64,000 nucleotides of DNA from Paraburkholderia lacunae (GCF_003353175.1 NZ_QHKS01000002.1:1-64000), one strand, 5' to 3'. Shown: positions 41,247 through 51,522, counted from the first letter of the stretch. Program-made: numbers and translations. The notes: generated by a model not told the origin, from the sequence alone.

Positions 41247-42701
41247 TTATCTCACGAAAATGACTCGCGGCAGGCTCGCCTGCCGGGTCCGTTGTTCGCC
41301 GCTGTCCTTCTGGCTACTCCAGACGATCGTTTCGCTGACCTGCTCGTCCACCACAGTGCTGAATGTGTCGCCGGCAAGTTGCAGGTAGGCGACCAGTTCA
41401 GCTAAACCTTGTTGCAGAGGCTGGATGTCGCAAAGCTCGCGCAGCGTCACTTGCGAGCGGTCCTGCAGGACATGGCGGATATGCCATGCCAGTCTGGCTT
41501 TGTCGACTACGACCTGGGAGTACAACGCCGCGGCGTCGATGTCGGCATCGCCGGCCTCGATGGCGATGGCGGCGATGCGCGGTTTGAGGCTCGGGGCATA
41601 GAGTGGTCGCTCCATCGGCAGTTCGATTTCGGCTGCCGTGTCGGCGATGGTCATGACCTCCCCGGCTGGCGGCGTGTCTCGCAAGGCCAGCGCTTTAGCT
41701 TCCACGCCATGCAGGATATCCATGATGCGGCGGTTTTCGAGCCATGCCTGATCGTCGAGAAAGCGCCGCAACTGCTGTGATAGAAATGCGACGGTACGCT
41801 GCGTGTGCTCCCCCGCTTCCAGCCAGTCATAGTGAACGCGTCGTGTACGCGCGTCGGGCTTGAGTTCCGCCACGGGCGGGAGCGCCAGCACGCGGTCGAG
41901 CAACACGGTCAGTTCTTCCTGGCGACTGCTCGACATCAGAAAGTCCCAGAACGCCCTGAAGCTCCGCCCCTGATCCGAGTCGGCGATCGCATCGCGCTCG
42001 CCCATGATTTCCTCAAGCAGTTCGCCTTTTGCTCCGTCCCACAGGGCAATACGCTCACGCACCCGGCGATCGAGACCACGGAAATTGTGTTCGACTTCGC
42101 GGAAATCGGTCAGCAGTTCACGTGCGATCGCTGTGAACTGCTGGAAGCGATCTTTCAGCGCGGTGTCATCCAGAATCGAAATGTCACCGGCCTCTGCACG
42201 GGCGATCTCCGCATCGATCTCAGCGCGGCGCTTATGTAGTTCGGCAAGCCGTGTCTCGGGGTCACTTTCGCTGCCTTCACTCATCTGTTTGAGCAATTCG
42301 AACAAAGTAAGCAAGCGCGATTCAGTGCCGACGAAACTACGTTCGGTCAATGTGCCAAGCCACGCAATGGCCTTTTCTGTAGCGGGAGTGAGATCGAAAT
42401 GCGGTTCGTCCGAATCCTGACGATAAAACTTGCGAAGCCAGCCTTTGTCGTTGGCGGCCCAGTCGTTAAGGTAATCGGAAGCCGCTTTGGGGAATGTGGT
42501 GGGACCAAGCTGTTCGCGCAAAGCATACAGTTCGTCTTCCAAAGCTTCGGCTAGGTCCGCCTGCGATATCACGCGTACATTGGGCGCAGTGAAAGTTCGA
42601 TGAAGAAAGCTTGCCACGAGCGGCGCGTGGTCCGATCGCAGCAGCCGCCATGCCGGATGGTTCTGGCGTAGTGCGTCGAGCGTGGAATAGTCGAAGTTCA
42701 T
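41247..42701 (-). CDS. jetA: Wadjet kleisin-like subunit JetA (DUF3375)
   Basis: 484 aa DUF3375 protein. It starts MNFDYSTLDALRQNHPAWRLLRSDHAPLVASFLHR, has the family phrase ERSFVGTESRLLTLFELLKQM near residue 119 and a coiled-coil stretch (RLAELHKRRAEIDAEIARAEAG), then FRAFWDFLMSSSRQEELTVLLDRVLALP. JetA is the MukF/kleisin-like subunit closing the JetC ring. It is the first gene of jetABCD; the promoter must lie in the 284-base spacer up to the divergent fic gene. Confidence 0.9.
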   Translation of the reverse strand: MNFDYSTLDALRQNHPAWRLLRSDHAPLVASFLHRTFTAPNVRVISQADLAEALEDELYALREQLGPTTFPKAASDYLNDWAANDKGWLRKFYRQDSDEPHFDLTPATEKAIAWLGTLTERSFVGTESRLLTLFELLKQMSEGSESDPETRLAELHKRRAEIDAEIARAEAGDISILDDTALKDRFQQFTAIARELLTDFREVEHNFRGLDRRVRERIALWDGAKGELLEEIMGERDAIADSDQGRSFRAFWDFLMSSSRQEELTVLLDRVLALPPVAELKPDARTRRVHYDWLEAGEHTQRTVAFLSQQLRRFLDDQAWLENRRIMDILHGVEAKALALRDTPPAGEVMTIADTAAEIELPMERPLYAPSLKPRIAAIAIEAGDADIDAAALYSQVVVDKARLAWHIRHVLQDRSQVTLRELCDIQPLQQGLAELVAYLQLAGDTFSTVVDEQVSETIVWSSQKDSGEQRTRQASLPRVIFVR

Positions 42702-42919
42702 GGCGCGAGCGTTGGAAAAGCGGAGACGGTCGGGGTCGCAAACCGCGATGATAGTCCACGTTTCTGGTCGCCGAGGCCCACAAAGGCTCGGCGGACGACT
42801 ATGTTGGGGCTCTTGCCCATGATGTTGCCCGCCTAAACCTTGTCACACCACCCCATCCAATCCCGCTCGACAATCAGTCGCACGCAACAAATCTATGGCG
42901 CTAAGCGGCGAATAACACC

Positions 42920-42950
42920 ATTATTCTCCGTATTTTTTGCGGAGAATAAT
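42920..42950. promoter_or_regulatory. Palindrome 1 upstream of fic (11-bp arms)
   Basis: ATTATTCTCCG and CGGAGAATAAT are exact inverse copies separated by 9 T-rich bases. The site lies 36 bases before the fic start and in the spacer shared with divergent jetA. It shares the core TCTCCG/CGGAGA with the second palindrome over the start codon. Confidence 0.7.
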
Positions 42951-42976
42951 TTGTATGTGCATGGAAAATAGATCAT

Positions 42977-43001
42977 AATCTCCGCATGAATAGCGGAGAT
43001 T
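42977..43001. promoter_or_regulatory. Palindrome 2 spanning the fic start codon (9-bp arms)
   Basis: AATCTCCGC and GCGGAGATT flank the 7 bases ATGAATA that hold the ATG of fic. Bound protein, or an mRNA hairpin hiding the start codon, could block expression. The core is the same as in palindrome 1. Confidence 0.7.
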
Positions 43002-44101
43002 GGTTGTACATCTGGGAAGCCCCTGAATGGCCTGCATGGCGTTACGACTTGTCACGCCTCGCGGAACCGCTCTCGGAAGTCTCCCGAGCCCAAGGTCTAT
43101 TGCTGGGGCGTCTTGCCGATATCGGCATGGCGCTACGGGGCGAGGCCAGTCTTGCCGCGCTGACTGAAGACGTCGTCAAAACCAGCGAGATAGAAGGCGA
43201 ACAGCTCGACGTCGCATCGGTGCGTTCGTCGATAGCTCGCAGGCTCGGTGTAGAAATTGGCGCGCTCGCGCCCGTCGATCGCCATGTCGAAGGCGTCGTG
43301 GAGATGGTGCTCGACGCCACGCTGAAATGCTCGGCCGAGGTGTCGCGCGAGCGTCTGTTCGCATGGCACGCCGCGCTTTTTCCAACGGGGTTCAGCGGCA
43401 TGTCCCGCATCAGCGTCGCCAACTGGCGCGACGATTCCAAAGGGCCGATGCAGGTCGTTTCCGGCCCAATAGGTCGTCAGAAGGTCCACTTCGAGGCGCC
43501 GCCCGCCAGACGTCTCGATCTGGAAGCAGACCGCTTTCTCGCCTGGCTGAATAACGATTCATCCGATCCACCGGTACTCAAGGCTGGGCTCGCCCACCTC
43601 TGGTTCGTCACACTGCATCCGTTCGACGACGGCAACGGCCGCATTGCAAGAGCCATCGGCGATTTGTTGCTGGCGCGTGCCGACGGCAGCCCCGAGCGTT
43701 TCTACAGTTTGTCGGCACAGATCCAGCGTGAGCGGAACGATTATTACGACATTCTCGAGCGCACTCAAAAAGGCACACTCGATGTCACCGAGTGGCTCGC
43801 CTGGTTTCTCGGTGCTTTGCATCGCGCAGTCGACAACGCCCAGCTCACGCTGAACGTCGTGCTGTCGAAGGCACGTTTCTGGCAGCGCTGGGCAGGCGCG
43901 CCTTTAAACGAGCGGCAAGTCAAACTGGTGAGTCGCCTGCTCGAGGGTTTCGACGGGAAGCTAACCAGTAGCAAATGGGCTGCGATTGCAAAGTGTTCGC
44001 CGGATACGGCATTGCGTGACTTCGGCGAACTGGTCGCGTTAGGGATGTTAAAAAAATCGACAACGGGGGGGCGCAGCACGTCATACGACTTGGCAGACTG
44101 A
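42986..44101 (+). CDS. Fic family protein with C-terminal winged helix
   Basis: 371 aa. Residues 1 to about 100 resemble DUF4172 with the inhibitory helix motif KTSEIEGEQ near 66. The Fic active site HPFDDGNGRIAR is at about 211-222 with all catalytic residues (His, Phe, Asp, GNGR). Fic enzymes usually transfer AMP from ATP to Tyr, Ser or Thr of a target; the built-in inhibitory motif makes this a class II, self-restrained enzyme. The last 75 residues form a helix-turn-helix (KWAAIAKCSPDTALRDFGELVALGML). Two palindromes over and just before its start suggest autoregulation. It sits between jetA and the candidate origin. Confidence 0.88.
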   Translation: MNSGDWLYIWEAPEWPAWRYDLSRLAEPLSEVSRAQGLLLGRLADIGMALRGEASLAALTEDVVKTSEIEGEQLDVASVRSSIARRLGVEIGALAPVDRHVEGVVEMVLDATLKCSAEVSRERLFAWHAALFPTGFSGMSRISVANWRDDSKGPMQVVSGPIGRQKVHFEAPPARRLDLEADRFLAWLNNDSSDPPVLKAGLAHLWFVTLHPFDDGNGRIARAIGDLLLARADGSPERFYSLSAQIQRERNDYYDILERTQKGTLDVTEWLAWFLGALHRAVDNAQLTLNVVLSKARFWQRWAGAPLNERQVKLVSRLLEGFDGKLTSSKWAAIAKCSPDTALRDFGELVALGMLKKSTTGGRSTSYDLAD

Positions 44102-44438
44102 GGGCCACATAAGTTAACCCACTTATCCACACCCCCCTCTGGACAACATTTGTAAAAGCCACCTGACACCCTGTGAGCGAAACTTTGATAAAAACCCAAC
44201 CTCGCAATTCCGAGCAAAAGTTGTCCCTGGCTCCGTGCCCCTGTCCGCCCATGCTCCGCAGGGTTATCGATTCAGCAGACCTTTGATCCGTAAAAGAAGA
44301 TTGAAGTTATCCACAGCCAGGCGCGCTGCTTGTTAACTATTACTACGTATACATATACAAAGACTATAAAAACCAGAGAGGCAGCAGCGAACCGCGCTGC
44401 ACAAGGGGGCACAAAGCGGGCACGGAGCCGGCAAAGCA
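44102..44438 (+). other. oriC: Candidate chromosomal origin (oriC)
   Basis: A gene-free stretch with two perfect DnaA boxes TTATCCACA at 44123-44131 and 44307-44315, both in the same direction. After the second come a GC-rich spacer, then CTATTACTAC at 44337-44346, which read on the other strand gives TAG/TAA triplets like a DnaA-trio, then an AT-rich stretch to about 44382. This box, spacer, trio, AT-rich order is the known basal unwinding unit of bacterial origins, and it is not present in the rpmH-dnaA spacer. Weaker box-like sites (TTGTCC) lie at 44140-44225. Head-on dnaA-gyrB transcription relative to this site is an argument against. No replication assay or GC skew supports it yet. Confidence 0.6.
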
Positions 44439-45305
44439 TCAAACCAACGGCAAACAAATCTCCGTCAACAGATCCAAAGGCGCGGTCTCCTTCGGGCTAT
44501 TCAGATATTCCTCGAACACCGGCGCATCCGCAGCTTCACTTCCCGACTGCACCAGCCACGTTCCATACAGCCACTCATACGCCGCACGCATATCGCTATA
44601 CGGCCCCTTGTGCCGCAGCACCGCATATCGACCGCCTTTCACATGCACCACAGCAACCGGCGGACTGACCGTCACAGCTGCCTGTACCGGATGCGGCAAC
44701 AGCACGCCGGCTTTCGACCGCAAATCGCTTTCCGCCACCACACCCGGATCGTCGTAGTAGATCCCGATCATTCGTATCTGCGCCGCCAACAGATTGTGTT
44801 TCGCCAGCCAACCGAACAAACCGTCGTACGCTTTGCCGATCTGCATATACGGTCCAACGTGATCTACCGCCAGAATCTCCATCGGCTCCACGTCACGAAT
44901 CACCACTTCATGCATCGTCATTTGCTTGTCTCCTGAAAGCGCCGGGCGAAACCGGCTATGTGTGCCTTGCTTGCGATACTGCGCCGGTGGCACGCCAAAC
45001 GCCGCCCGAAAGGTCCGCGAAAAAGACTGCAAACTGCTGTAGCCGGAGCGTTCGGCGATTTCCGCGATCGGCATCGCGCCATTCGCGAGGTATCCAGCCG
45101 CGCGATGCAGCCGCAAGCGCCGTACGGTGGTCGCCACGGTCTCGCCGTACATCGCCTGGTAGATCCGGTGCCAGTGATAGGGCGACAAGCAGGCGATTTC
45201 CGCCAGACAATCGATATCCAGCGGCTCGTCCAGATGATCGTAAATATGGTCGAGCACGCGGCCCAGCCGCGTTTCATAGCGTGCCCGATTGCCTGATTCG
45301 TTCAT
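44439..45305 (-). CDS. AraC-family regulator with GyrI-like effector domain
   Basis: 288 aa from ATG 45305 (GTG 45317 also in frame). N-terminal AraC HTH pair: LDHIYDHLDEPLDIDCLAEIACLSPYHWHRIYQ and IAEIAERSGYSSLQSFSRTFRAAFGVPPAQYR. Residues about 130-288 form a GyrI-like/SOUL-type binding domain (VVIRDVEPMEILAVDHVGPYMQIGKAYDGLFGWL, VHVKGGRYAVLRHKGPYSDMRAAYEWLYGTWL). This is the layout of SbmC/Rob/BmrR-related regulators that sense small aromatic or cationic compounds. Its target is not evident; it is divergent from the ethanolamine genes but separated by 249 bases. Confidence 0.85.
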   Translation of the reverse strand: MNESGNRARYETRLGRVLDHIYDHLDEPLDIDCLAEIACLSPYHWHRIYQAMYGETVATTVRRLRLHRAAGYLANGAMPIAEIAERSGYSSLQSFSRTFRAAFGVPPAQYRKQGTHSRFRPALSGDKQMTMHEVVIRDVEPMEILAVDHVGPYMQIGKAYDGLFGWLAKHNLLAAQIRMIGIYYDDPGVVAESDLRSKAGVLLPHPVQAAVTVSPPVAVVHVKGGRYAVLRHKGPYSDMRAAYEWLYGTWLVQSGSEAADAPVFEEYLNSPKETAPLDLLTEICLPLV

Positions 45306-45554
45306 GAGCCAACCCACAGAAGTTTGCTAAACGGATGCGGACAAAAGTACCACGTCCCCATTTACCAAATCCTGCGGATTTCGCGTACCGCGGGTCGGTG
45401 CATGTAAGCGTCCGCTGACACGTGTGCGGTCTGAAAATTGCCGAATTTCGATAACACCTCGATTAATGGCTCACTACCATCGGCTGAAGCCTGTCCGCCC
45501 ATGCACCGCAAAACCTTGCGGCATCGAGCAAGCGGCAACATCAGGGAGCACCCG

Positions 45555-46958
45555 ATGAATTCAGAAGCCAGGAATCAACACGTCGGTAAGGTCACGCATC
45601 ACGAGTTGAAACAGACGCTGGGTACGTGGCAACTATGGGGGATCGCGGTCGGTCTCGTCATTTCGGGCGAGTACTTCGGCTGGAGTTACGGCTGGGCGAG
45701 CGCCGGCACGCTCGGCTTCGTCATCACGGCGGTTTTTATCGCGGCGATGTACACCACCTTCATCTTCAGTTTCACCGAACTCACCACGTCGATTCCACAT
45801 GCGGGCGGCCCGTTCGCCTACGCGCGCCACGCGTTCGGTCCGACCGGCGGTTATCTGGCAGGCGCGGCGACGCTCGTCGAATTCGTATTCGCGCCGCCCG
45901 CGATTGCACTCGCGATCGGCGCGTATCTGCACGTGCAGTTTCCCGGCCTCGAGCCGAAGCACGCGGCAATGGGCGCGTATCTCGTCTTCATGGCGCTGAA
46001 TATTGTCGGCGTGCAGATCGCCGCGGCCTTCGAGTTATGCGTGACGCTGCTCGCGATCTTCGAATTGCTGGTGTTCATGGGCGTCGTTTCGCCAGGTTTC
46101 CAGTGGACCAACTTCACGAAGGGCGGCTGGTCGGGCGCGGATACCTTCAGCATGGGTTCGTTCCACGGCATGTTCGCGGCGATCCCGTTTGCGATCTGGT
46201 TCTTTCTCGCGATTGAAGGCGTCGCGATGGCGGCCGAGGAAGCGAAGAACCCGAAGCGCTCGATTCCGATCGCCTACGTGACCGGCATCCTGACGCTGGT
46301 GGTGCTCGCCATCGGCGTGATGGTGTTTGCGGGCGCGGCGGGCGATTGGACCAAGCTGTCGAACATCAACGACCCGCTGCCGCAAGCGATGAAATTCATC
46401 GTCGGCGAACATAGCGGCTGGATGCACATGCTGGTGTGGCTCGGCTTGTTCGGGCTCGTCGCGTCGTTTCACGGCATCATCCTCGGCTACTCGCGCCAGA
46501 TCTTCGCGCTGGCTCGCGCGGGTTTCCTGCCGGAGTGGCTCGCAAAGGTGCATCCGCGCTTCAAGACGCCGCATCGCGCGATTCTCGCGGGCGGCGTGGT
46601 CGGCATCGCTGCGATCTACAGCGACGAGCTGATCCAGTTCGGCGGCCAGACGCTGACGGCGAACATCGTGACGATGTCCGTGTTTGGCGCTATCGTGATG
46701 TATATCATCAGCATGCTGGCGCTGTTCAAGCTGCGTCGCTCGGACCCGAACATGGAGCGTCCTTTCCGCGCGCCGCTGTTTCCGTTCTTTCCGGCGTTCG
46801 CGCTGGTGGCCGCGGTGATTTGTCTGGCGACGATGGCCTACTTCAATTTCCTGGTGGCCATCGTGTTCGCGATCTTCCTCGCGCTTGGCTACGTCTACTT
46901 CCTGCTGACGCGCCATCAACGCGAAACGGCGCCGACGGACGCTTTGCTCGAAGAGTGA
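45555..46958 (+). CDS. eat: Ethanolamine permease
   Basis: 467 aa APC-family transporter with about twelve membrane segments. ATG 45555 follows CAGGGAG; the frame extends upstream with no homology. Conserved: LGTWQLWGIAVGLVISGEYFGWSYGW at the start, ELTTSIPHAGGPFAYARHAFGP near 76 and NPKRSIPIAYVTGILTLVV near 232. These match the Eat/YhfM ethanolamine permease group (TIGR00908 type). eutB begins 43 bases after it, so uptake and cleavage of ethanolamine are encoded together. Confidence 0.9.
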   Translation: MNSEARNQHVGKVTHHELKQTLGTWQLWGIAVGLVISGEYFGWSYGWASAGTLGFVITAVFIAAMYTTFIFSFTELTTSIPHAGGPFAYARHAFGPTGGYLAGAATLVEFVFAPPAIALAIGAYLHVQFPGLEPKHAAMGAYLVFMALNIVGVQIAAAFELCVTLLAIFELLVFMGVVSPGFQWTNFTKGGWSGADTFSMGSFHGMFAAIPFAIWFFLAIEGVAMAAEEAKNPKRSIPIAYVTGILTLVVLAIGVMVFAGAAGDWTKLSNINDPLPQAMKFIVGEHSGWMHMLVWLGLFGLVASFHGIILGYSRQIFALARAGFLPEWLAKVHPRFKTPHRAILAGGVVGIAAIYSDELIQFGGQTLTANIVTMSVFGAIVMYIISMLALFKLRRSDPNMERPFRAPLFPFFPAFALVAAVICLATMAYFNFLVAIVFAIFLALGYVYFLLTRHQRETAPTDALLEE

Positions 46959-47001
46959 CGGATCGAGCCGCTGCTTAGGCAGCGGCGATGGAGTCGTAAA
47001 G

Positions 47002-48396
47002 ATGAGCTATACCGAGACAATCGGCAGCCGCACCTATCGTTTCGCCGACCTGAAAACGCTGCTCGCGAAGGCGAGTCCGCAGCGTTCGGGCGACCAGCTG
47101 GCAGGCGTCGCGGCGGCCAGCGAAGAGGAGCGCGTCGCGGCCAAGATGGCGCTCGCGCAGGTGCCGCTGCGCACGTTTCTCAACGAAGCGCTGATCCCGT
47201 ACGAAAGCGACGAGGTCACGCGCCTCGTGATCGACGATCACTCGCCGCAAGCGTTCGCCGAGATCGCCCATCTGACCGTCGGCGATTTCCGCAACTGGCT
47301 GCTCAGCAGCACGACCGATGCCGACGCGCTGACGCGTATCAGCGCCGGCCTCACGCCGGAGATGGTCGCGGCTGTATCGAAGCTGATGCGCAATCAGGAC
47401 CTGATCGCGGCTGCGCGCAAGCGCCCGGTGATCACGCGCTTTCGCAACACGGTCGGCTTGCCGGGCCACATGTCGGTGCGCCTGCAACCCAATCATCCGA
47501 CCGACGACGTCAAAGGGATCGCTGCATCGATGCTCGACGGCCTGATGTACGGCTGCGGCGACGCGATGATCGGCATCAATCCCGCCAGCGACAATCTCGC
47601 CGCGATTACCACGCTGCTCGTGATGATCGACGACTTCCGCCAGCGCTATCAGGTGCCGACGCAATCGTGCGTGCTGACTCACGTCACCAACACGATCGCG
47701 GCGATCGAAAAAGGCGCGCCAGTCGACCTGGTGTTTCAGTCGATTGCCGGCACGGAGAAAGCGAACGCGGGTTTCGGCATTTCGCTCGCGCTGTTGCAGG
47801 AAGCGTATGAAGCGGGCTTGTCGCTCAAGCGCGGCACGGTCGGCAATAACCTGATGTACTTCGAAACCGGCCAGGGCAGCGCGCTGTCGGCCAACGCCCA
47901 TCACGGCGTCGATCAACAGACGTGCGAAGTGCGCGCCTATGCGGTCGCACGCAAGTTCAATCCGTTTCTGGTCAACACCGTGGTCGGTTTCATCGGCCCC
48001 GAGTATCTGTATGACGGCAAGCAGATTACCCGCGCCGGTCTCGAAGACCACTTCTGCGGCAAGCTGCTCGGCGTGCCGATGGGTTGCGACATCTGCTACA
48101 CGAATCACGCGGAAGCCGATCAGGACGACATGGACAACCTGCTCACGCTGCTGGGCGTGGCGGGCATCAACTTCATCATGGGCATTCCGGGTGCGGACGA
48201 CGTGATGCTCAACTATCAAAGCACCTCATTTCACGACGCGCTGTATGTGCGCGAAGTGCTCGGCCTGCGCCGTGCACCTGAATTCGAAGAGTGGCTCGAG
48301 TCGATGCAGATCGCCGATGCGCGCGGCGCATTGCTCAGCGCATCGACCCAACAACCGCTGCTGGAAGGCGCGCGCGACTGGATGGGCATCGCATGA
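47002..48396 (+). CDS. eutB: Ethanolamine ammonia-lyase large subunit
   Basis: 464 aa, full length for EutB. Begins YTETIGSRTYRFADLKTLLAKASPQRSGDQLAGVAA and includes the barrel stretches NTVGLPGHMSVRLQPNHPTDDVKG, MYGCGDAMIGINPASDN and TGQGSALSANAHHGVDQQTCEVRAYAVARKF, which line the adenosylcobalamin and substrate site. It cleaves ethanolamine to acetaldehyde and ammonia. Its stop overlaps the eutC start (ATGA), so the subunits are made in balance. No eut microcompartment genes are near. Confidence 0.96.
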   Translation: MSYTETIGSRTYRFADLKTLLAKASPQRSGDQLAGVAAASEEERVAAKMALAQVPLRTFLNEALIPYESDEVTRLVIDDHSPQAFAEIAHLTVGDFRNWLLSSTTDADALTRISAGLTPEMVAAVSKLMRNQDLIAAARKRPVITRFRNTVGLPGHMSVRLQPNHPTDDVKGIAASMLDGLMYGCGDAMIGINPASDNLAAITTLLVMIDDFRQRYQVPTQSCVLTHVTNTIAAIEKGAPVDLVFQSIAGTEKANAGFGISLALLQEAYEAGLSLKRGTVGNNLMYFETGQGSALSANAHHGVDQQTCEVRAYAVARKFNPFLVNTVVGFIGPEYLYDGKQITRAGLEDHFCGKLLGVPMGCDICYTNHAEADQDDMDNLLTLLGVAGINFIMGIPGADDVMLNYQSTSFHDALYVREVLGLRRAPEFEEWLESMQIADARGALLSASTQQPLLEGARDWMGIA

Positions 48397-49190
48397 GCGA
48401 CTTCCTCGAAAAGAATCCATGGAATGCGCTGCGCCAGTTCACCAATGCGCGCATCGCGTTGGGACGCGCGGGTAACAGCTTGCCGACCGCACCGCTGCTG
48501 GCGTTCAACCTGTCGCACGCACAGGCGCGCGACGCGGTGCATCATCCGCTCGATACCGAGGTGCTGCACGAACAGTTGCGTGCGCAGAATTTCCGCACGC
48601 TCGACCTGCACAGCGCCGCGCCCGATCGCGAGCATTACTTGCGGCGTCCCGATCTCGGCAGGCGCTTGTCGGAAGAGAGCCGCGCAGCGCTCGCCCAGGT
48701 TCCGTCCGAATCACCCGATGTGGTGTTCGTGATCGGCGATGGCCTGTCGGCGTTCGCTGCATCGAAGCAATCGATTCCTTTGCTGCAGGCCGTCTGTCCG
48801 AAACTCACCGATTGGAGGATCGGCCCGGTGGTGGTCGCGCGGCAGGCGCGCGTCGCGCTAGGCGACGAAATCGGCGAGTTGTTGGGCGCGAAGCTGGTGG
48901 TGATGCTGATCGGCGAGCGGCCCGGTTTGAGCTCGCCCGACAGCCTCGGCATCTATCTGACGTACGCGCCGAAAGTAGGCTGTAGTGACGCGCAGCGCAA
49001 CTGCATTTCGAACGTGCGGCCTGAAGGTCTGAACTACGCGTTGGCCGCGCACAAATTGCACTACCTGCTGACGCATGCAAGGCGCTTGGGACTGACCGGC
49101 GTCGGTCTGAAAGACGATAGCGACGCGGCGCTGGCGCACACGCCCTCGGCACCCGCAGTCGGCGACGATTCAAGTTCAGACGCGTCATAG
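48393..49190 (+). CDS. eutC: Ethanolamine ammonia-lyase small subunit
   Basis: 265 aa from the ATG overlapping the eutB stop. N-terminal NPWNALRQFTNARIALGRAGNSLPTAPLLAFNLSHAQARDAVHHPLD is the conserved EutC start; GDGLSAFAASKQSIPLL and ERPGLSSPDSLGIYLTYAPKVGCSD are core segments that bind cobalamin. EutC completes the EutBC holoenzyme. The C-terminal tail of about 25 residues is polar and unconserved. It ends 4 bases before the stop of the convergent DUF779 gene. Confidence 0.96.
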   Translation: MSDFLEKNPWNALRQFTNARIALGRAGNSLPTAPLLAFNLSHAQARDAVHHPLDTEVLHEQLRAQNFRTLDLHSAAPDREHYLRRPDLGRRLSEESRAALAQVPSESPDVVFVIGDGLSAFAASKQSIPLLQAVCPKLTDWRIGPVVVARQARVALGDEIGELLGAKLVVMLIGERPGLSSPDSLGIYLTYAPKVGCSDAQRNCISNVRPEGLNYALAAHKLHYLLTHARRLGLTGVGLKDDSDAALAHTPSAPAVGDDSSSDAS

Positions 49191-49194
49191 AAAC

Positions 49195-49590
49195 TCACGC
49201 ATCCGCCCGTTCCACCGGATGCGTTTCCAGCCACGCGTTCTCGTCGTCCTCAAAGAGGCGTGAACGCGTCAGGAATCGCAATCCACTGGGTCTTTCCAGA
49301 GAAAACATGCCGCCGTTGCCCGGCACGACGTCGATGATCAGTTGCGTGTGCTGCCAATACTCGAACTGCGATTCGCTCATGTAGAACGACACGCCGGCGA
49401 TTGTCCCGAGCTTCACGTCGGATGAGCCGACCATGAATTCGGCTTGCGGAAACATCATCGGCGCGCTGCCGTCGCAGCATCCGCCGGATTGGTGAAAGAG
49501 TACTTCGCCATGCTCGGCACGCAGCGTGTCGATCAACGCTGCCGCGGCAGGCGTTGCGATCACGCGTGAGACTTCCTTTTCATCAGCCAT
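49195..49590 (-). CDS. DUF779 family protein
   Basis: 131 aa from ATG 49590 with GGGGGA upstream. Conserved DUF779 block: FHQSGGCCDGSAPMMFPQAEFMVGSSDVKLG, then YWQHTQLIIDVVPGNGGMFSLERPSGLRFLTRSRLF. Function is unknown; genes of this family are regularly beside NAD-dependent acetaldehyde dehydrogenases, as here (65 bases after the dehydrogenase stop). The twin Cys suggest metal binding or redox sensing. Confidence 0.88.
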   Translation of the reverse strand: MADEKEVSRVIATPAAAALIDTLRAEHGEVLFHQSGGCCDGSAPMMFPQAEFMVGSSDVKLGTIAGVSFYMSESQFEYWQHTQLIIDVVPGNGGMFSLERPSGLRFLTRSRLFEDDENAWLETHPVERADA

Positions 49591-49655
49591 CACATTCCCC
49601 CGCTGAAAAAAGAGCGAGCCGCGCAATGCGGCCCGCTCGAACAGGATCGTTGCGC

Positions 49656-51176
<1,521 letters not shown>

Positions 51177-51245
51177 CTGTGTGCTCCTCACATGTTGAAT
51201 GGATTGTATTCGGCGCGATATTTCGCTTGGCCGCGAGAGGCTAGA

Positions 51246-51260
51246 GCCAGAAGTGTGCCA
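51246..51260 (-). promoter_or_regulatory. Possible sigma-54 promoter of the aldehyde dehydrogenase gene
   Basis: On the minus strand the bases read TGGCACACTTCTGGC: GG and GC ten bases apart, one mismatch from the TGGCAC-N5-TTGC form. It is 70 bases before the dehydrogenase start. AcoD/ExaC-type genes are often sigma-54 dependent. Found by eye. Confidence 0.4.
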
Positions 51261-51288
51261 ATGCACCGCACTGGTGAGTCCTGCTCGT

Positions 51289-51315
51289 GCAACAGGCACT
51301 GTTGCGACGCGTCGC
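51289..51315. promoter_or_regulatory. Two adjoining palindromes in the aldh-eutR spacer
   Basis: GCAACAG-GCA-CTGTTGC (51289-51305) and GCGACGCGTCGC (51304-51315) are perfect inverted repeats standing side by side upstream of the putative sigma-54 promoter, where an enhancer-binding protein or the AraC activator could sit. Confidence 0.5.
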
Positions 51316-51353
51316 ACGATGCGCTGTTCAATCCGCGAAGGATGAACGTCCCA

Positions 51354-51386
51354 CTTGTGTCGCGCTTGTGCCTCGCTTGTGTCCCG
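51354..51386 (+). repeat. Three tandem 11-bp repeats
   Basis: CTTGTGTCGCG, CTTGTGCCTCG and CTTGTGTCCCG in direct tandem. One helical turn per unit suits a direct-repeat activator site such as AraC-family proteins use. The spacer 51177-51522 holds no gene. Confidence 0.6.
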
Positions 51387-51522
51387 TTTCTGATCAGCAT
51401 GCGCAGCGTTGTTCACCAAATGAACAGGGCGTTGACGCTTCTCGCCACTGTATGCAGCGAATGCGTTCGGCATGGGAATTGCCTTCTTTTTGCCTTCGAT
51501 ATTCAGTTCTCGTAGATCCGGT

